Positions 60,344 to 64,000 of a DNA stretch of 64,000 bases are shown in pieces. Each line of letters begins with the position of its first letter. Position 1 is the first letter of the stretch. A program made the translations under genes and the position numbers. Under the pieces are notes generated by a model. That model saw only the letters and a program-made list of their open reading frames with translations. It was not told the DNA's origin and ran no database searches. The stretch is from Gordionus sp. m RMFG-2023. Taxonomy: Eukaryota > Nematomorpha > Gordioida > Chordodea > Parachordodidae. The stretch is from contig NC_088777.1 of the NCBI RefSeq assembly GCF_954871325.1, forward strand, positions 39,843,366 to 39,907,365, in the 5' to 3' direction.

Positions 60344-60844
60344 CAGGGACGAGAACCCTACTTCTAAAAAAATGGGTTCGGGTTTGGGTGTGAAAAATTT
60401 CTGAACCCGGTTCGGGTTCAGATGGGTTCAGGGTCGGAGATCAGAAAAATAATGACTTATTAAAATTAGTTAAAATAATAGAAACATCATTTTAAAAAAT
60501 TTATTTTAATTAATTTAAAAATTTTTACGAAAAATGGCCGACTCTTAAATATAACAAAAAAAATATTATTTTAAATTTAATATTTTTTTTTTGAATAAAA
60601 AAACAATTGTTTTAAATATAAACTCTTTATAGGAAATCTTTTATAAATAAAGATCGTAAATTTCATGTTTTTTATATTATAATCATATAATTTAAAAGAA
60701 ATAAAATGAAAGTTTAAATTAAAAACAATAAATTTTTTAAAAATTAAGAAAAAAAGCTTGAACCCTGAACCTTAAATTTTAAAAAAGAGTTTGGGTTTGG
60801 ATTCACCAAAATATCGAGGGTTTGGGTTCGGGTTCTCGTCCCTG
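60344..60844. mobile_element. 501-bp hAT-type MITE with CAGGGACGAGAACCC ends
   Basis: CAGGGACGAGAACCC (60344) and GGGTTCTCGTCCCTG (ending 60844) are perfect 15-bp inverted repeats. GGGTTCGGG-type words lie inside both ends and an AT core between. Octamers CTCTTAAT (60336-60343) and CCCTTAAT (60845-60852) match 7 of 8, fitting an 8-bp target duplication. Noncoding. Confidence 0.9.
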
Positions 60845-60929
60845 CCCTTAATATATTTTTTGGCCCCGGCCCGAATGCAAAAAATATTTTTAGGCCTGGG
60901 CCGTGCTTGATCTTTGATATAAATATAAT

Positions 60930-61010
60930 ACCGCGCTAGCCAAAGGGGGGAAGTATAGAGGGACGAATCCCCCATTAACAAAAAAATGCAGATTTTGTTT
61001 AATATTTTTT
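60930..61010. repeat. GCTAGCCAAAGGGGGG element-end relic
   Basis: CGCTAGCCAAAGGGGGGAAG then GACGAATCCCCC is like the G-rich ends of the elements at 28742 and 34440. No partner end was found. Confidence 0.4.
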
Positions 61011-61365
61011 AAAAAGCCTTCGCCATAATCAGTTATTTATTTTATTAAGTAAAAGAAGTTTATTATAAGTTCTCTCAATGAAATGGCAGAATGATCTGAA
61101 AAGAATCTTCTCAGAAGAAGACTCCGCATTAGATTCGATAAAATCCAATATTTTTGCATTGGAATGTGTATAAATTATTCTAATACGCTAGTATTTTATG
61201 CAACTCTTTCAAAAATTATTGATCATAAAAATCCCATAAAATATATTATCAGAGTTTAATAAATTTAAGGCAAGTGTTGACGAAGAATTTCATTTATATT
61301 ATGGATTGTTTAATTAAAGCCAGAGCTTTGTGAATTTGATATTCGCCTACCTCGTCTCATATCTC

Positions 61366-63873
61366 TTGTTGGGTAATCGGTTTAGCCTAGCCAATGCCGA
61401 TTTATTTTGGATATGGCTCAGCCGATTTTTTTGACTAATCTTTAGCCGATTTAATTTGAATAAAGCTAAACCTTAGTCGATTAATTCAGTTCGACTAATG
61501 TCCGTCAGCGTTCCTTAAGAAATGCCTAGCCTAAATTACTATTTATTATTTATTTATTTTTATTTTTATTAAAATTTATATATTTATTTTATTTATATTT
61601 TTTACTTATTGTTAATATAAACATATATGATTTAATGTATAATCGGATAGGGTGTAGTTCCACTCTTTTATGATAAAACTACTGAGTTACAAGGTTTGTT
61701 AGTATCTTTGAGAAAAAAAATCGGCATAATTATATGGGTGCCCACGTTCGCTCACTTTGGGCAGGTCTATGACCAACGTGCTTGATATGATATGATGATT
61801 TAATTTTTTTTTAAATATATTAAATAAAATATAATTATATCATGAAAATTTTTTTATTAGATATTATTTTAATAAAAAATCTTTTTGTGATATTTTATTA
61901 ATGATTTTTTCGCCCAAAATTTTAAGCTAAAAATATTTTTGAAATTCAAAAAGATTTTTGAGCATATATTTTGATTTGATCAGAATTTTAAATCTTTATA
62001 AATAAATAAGCAATAATTATTTTTTGAGGAATTTTTTTGTGATTCTTATAAAACATTCTTTGAGATGAATCTTACATTTTTTCATTTTTGTAAGATTAGC
62101 TTTTTTTTCTTATTTTTATGCATATTGAAGGTGGTTTTATCTATGTAATTTTTTTAAATAAACTTTTTTGTTATTTTTTAAGGATTATTTTAAAGTGACA
62201 ATTGTCATATTCGTCATTTACTAATATATTTGAAATTTTCGGACGCAAACGGATAAAAACTATTCTTAGAAAAATGTTAAATTATAAATTCAATGAAGAT
62301 GTTCTTTAGAAAAATTATAATTGTCAATCGGTATTTTTAAAAATATTTGATTTTTTTTTGACGCAAATGAGTTAAAATATAGATTGTAAACATGTTAATT
62401 AAAATTTCAATGAAGATACACCAAAGGAAAGTGAAAATTGTCATAATCTTACCTTGCATTACAATTTACATAAATTTCAACCCTATTTAGTCACCTCTTT
62501 CATATTTTTTCAAACTCTAAGCTGCATAAAAGGGACGACGATTATGAGTATAAAAATTTCCTTATTTTTTCGCTAAATGGTAACAATATTTCTCAAAAAA
62601 ATGGAAAAATTTAAGGACGACGATTATGACATTTGTTACTTTGCCGAATAATTTCAATTAGTATTGTTAAACGGCTCGATTTAAGCCGATTTTTAAAAAC
62701 AGCTAACTCAATATTTTATTAGGAAAAATATTGTCTAAGCCACGAGATTTGTTAATAGATGTCAAACCTTTGTACTACCTATGAGCAAAATCTTAAGGCT
62801 TACATAATACTTTTCCTAATGAAATATTGAGTTAGCCCTTTTTAAAAATCGGCTCAAAATGAGCAACAAAATATCTTTAAATAATTTCTCATAAAAAATT
62901 GGAAAAGTTTAAGAAAGACGATTATGACAATTTTCACTTTCCTATGGTATATCTCCATTTAGTTTAACATGTTAAATAAATATATATTTTTGCCATTTGC
63001 GTCAAAAAAAATTGAAAGATAACATTTATGATAATTGACAATTTCTCTGGTACATCTTCAATGAAACTTTAATTTAACATGTTAACAATACATATTTTTG
63101 CCTATATGTGTCAAAACAATTTTAGTGTTACCGATTATGACAACTGTCATTTTTCCAAAAAACATATTCATTGAATTTATAATTTAACATCTTCATCGAA
63201 TTTATAATTTAACATCTTTTCAATATATGTTTGTTACTTTTTGCTTCAAAATATTTCAAAAATGTTAAAAAATAACGAATATGACAATTGTCATTTTAAA
63301 ATTATATAAATATATTTTAAAAAAATTATATAGAAAAAGCCCCTTTAATATACATTACAAAAAGAGATAATTTTGCAGAAATGATCAAAAAATATAAAAG
63401 ATTTCTCCTCAAAGATTGTTTTATAAAAATCACAAAAGAATTCCTCAAAAAAGATTTCCTTCAAAGAAGATTTAAAATTCTGATCAAATCAAAATATATG
63501 CTCAAAAATCTTTTTGAACGTCAAAGATTTTTTTAGCTTAAAATTTTGGGCGAAGAATTCATTAGTAAAATGTAACAAAACAATAGCAACATGACATCAA
63601 TTTTCATAACATAATCATATTTAACTTCAAATATAATTTAATATAAATAAAAAATATCAAATTATACAATTTTTATATTTTGATAATAATAAAATATTAT
63701 TCAATAAGTATAAAAATAAAATAAATATATAGAAATGATATTAATTAGCCGATCAGAATTAAATCGGCTCAGGCCTAGCCTTGGCCAAAAAAATTAGCTA
63801 AGGCTTAGCTTTAGCCAAAAAAAATCGGCTAAAGCTTAGCCGTAGCCAAAAAAATCGGCTATTATCCAACTAT
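61366..63873. mobile_element. 2.5 kb palindromic (long inverted repeat) element
   Basis: The ends TTGTTGGGTAATCGG and the inverse of TAGTTGGATAATAGCCGAT bracket two arms of about 1.0-1.3 kb that are inverted copies. Left arm 61900-62070 has CGCCCAAAATTTTAAGC, TTTGAGCATATATTTTGATT and TGAGGAATTTTTTTGTG; right arm 63410-63570 has the same words reversed. Both ends carry multiple AGCCGATTT/AAATCGGCT words. The arms also contain sub-repeats with TTCAATGAAGAT and GACAATTGTCAT. No coding sequence. An R2 MITE sits near the centre. Confidence 0.85.
62659..62870. repeat. R2 foldback MITE, copy 9, inside the palindromic element
   Basis: TAGTATTGTTAAACGGCTCG plus AGCTAACTCAATATTTTA on the left; TAATGAAATATTGAGTTAGC and GGCTCAAAATGAGC on the right, the extreme right end being shortened. 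It is absent from the opposite arm, so it entered after the palindrome formed. Confidence 0.8.
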
Positions 63874-64000
63874 ACTCGTACCAAGACCATCGTTTTATTA
63901 TTAATATAAGATCAGTTGAAAAATATTATAAATTAGGTTATTTTTTTTAGTCAGATAAATGAAAACTTTTTGATTAATTAAGCGGTCCTTACAAATCTGA

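Larger units (their letters stand above)
61080..64000 (+). mobile_element. hAT (ZMYM1-like) transposase relic split by a 2.5 kb palindrome
   Basis: Left part: WQNDLKRIFSEEDSALDSIK (61083) and ELCEFDIRLPRLIS (61324-61365). The latter is homologous to ELYEFNISLPRLTAS in the relic at 26200. Right part after the palindrome: RSVEKYYKLGYFF and QINENFLIN (63900-63980), homologous to TQMNERFLIH at 26320. The same protein order is thus kept across the insertion. Frames are broken on both sides, and the relic runs off the window. Confidence 0.75.

Overview
The window is AT-rich (roughly three quarters A+T or more by eye) animal DNA. It has small GT-AG exons separated by long introns, and transposon relics nested in one another. 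There are no operons, CRISPR arrays or bacterial signals. The recognisable host proteins point to an invertebrate, probably a protostome: the RICH-type RhoGAP begins MKKQFIRVKHLADQT, close to the arthropod form as I recall it. The species cannot be told from the sequence.

Host genes. (1) A minus-strand gene runs from 15654 leftwards out of the window. Two exons (15544-15654 and 762-910), separated by a 14.6 kb intron, splice in phase into one complete PDZ domain of the Shroom/synaptopodin-2 'GGAPWGF' type. (2) A plus-strand gene at 39398-55766 has at least 15 exons. It encodes a BAR + RhoGAP protein of the RICH family (ARHGAP17/ARHGAP44; fly RhoGAP92B) with a Ser/Asn-rich and proline-rich tail. 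One short exon between 40671 and 46731 could not be found. (3) Two isolated exon-like pieces, 38375-38512 (minus) and 57279-57407 (plus), look coding but were not recognised.

Mobile DNA. The left intron holds a SINE-like tRNA-derived repeat and a 3.1 kb hAT element (6964-10050) inserted inside a small GC-ended MITE (6828-10242). The middle holds hAT relics at 21755-23026 and 26100-26731, an unrecognised broken coding relic at 27050-27500, and a PIF/Harbinger element at 28493-31953 with a hAT element inside it (28742-30566). A 4.2 kb hAT element at 32815-37011 carries transposase pieces and two or three younger insertions. The right end is another hAT relic split by a 2.5 kb palindrome, which is itself split by a MITE. 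Two MITE families recur across the window. R1 has ends TAGWGATCTGCA, GGGCCGGG blocks and 8-bp target duplications. R2 is a 200-bp foldback with ends TAGTRTTGTTAAACGG.

I found no convincing new biological system. The items most worth following are the exactly dated nesting series, the R1/R2 MITE families, the RhoGAP tail exon whose splice donor overlaps an in-frame stop, and the Shroom-like PDZ gene.
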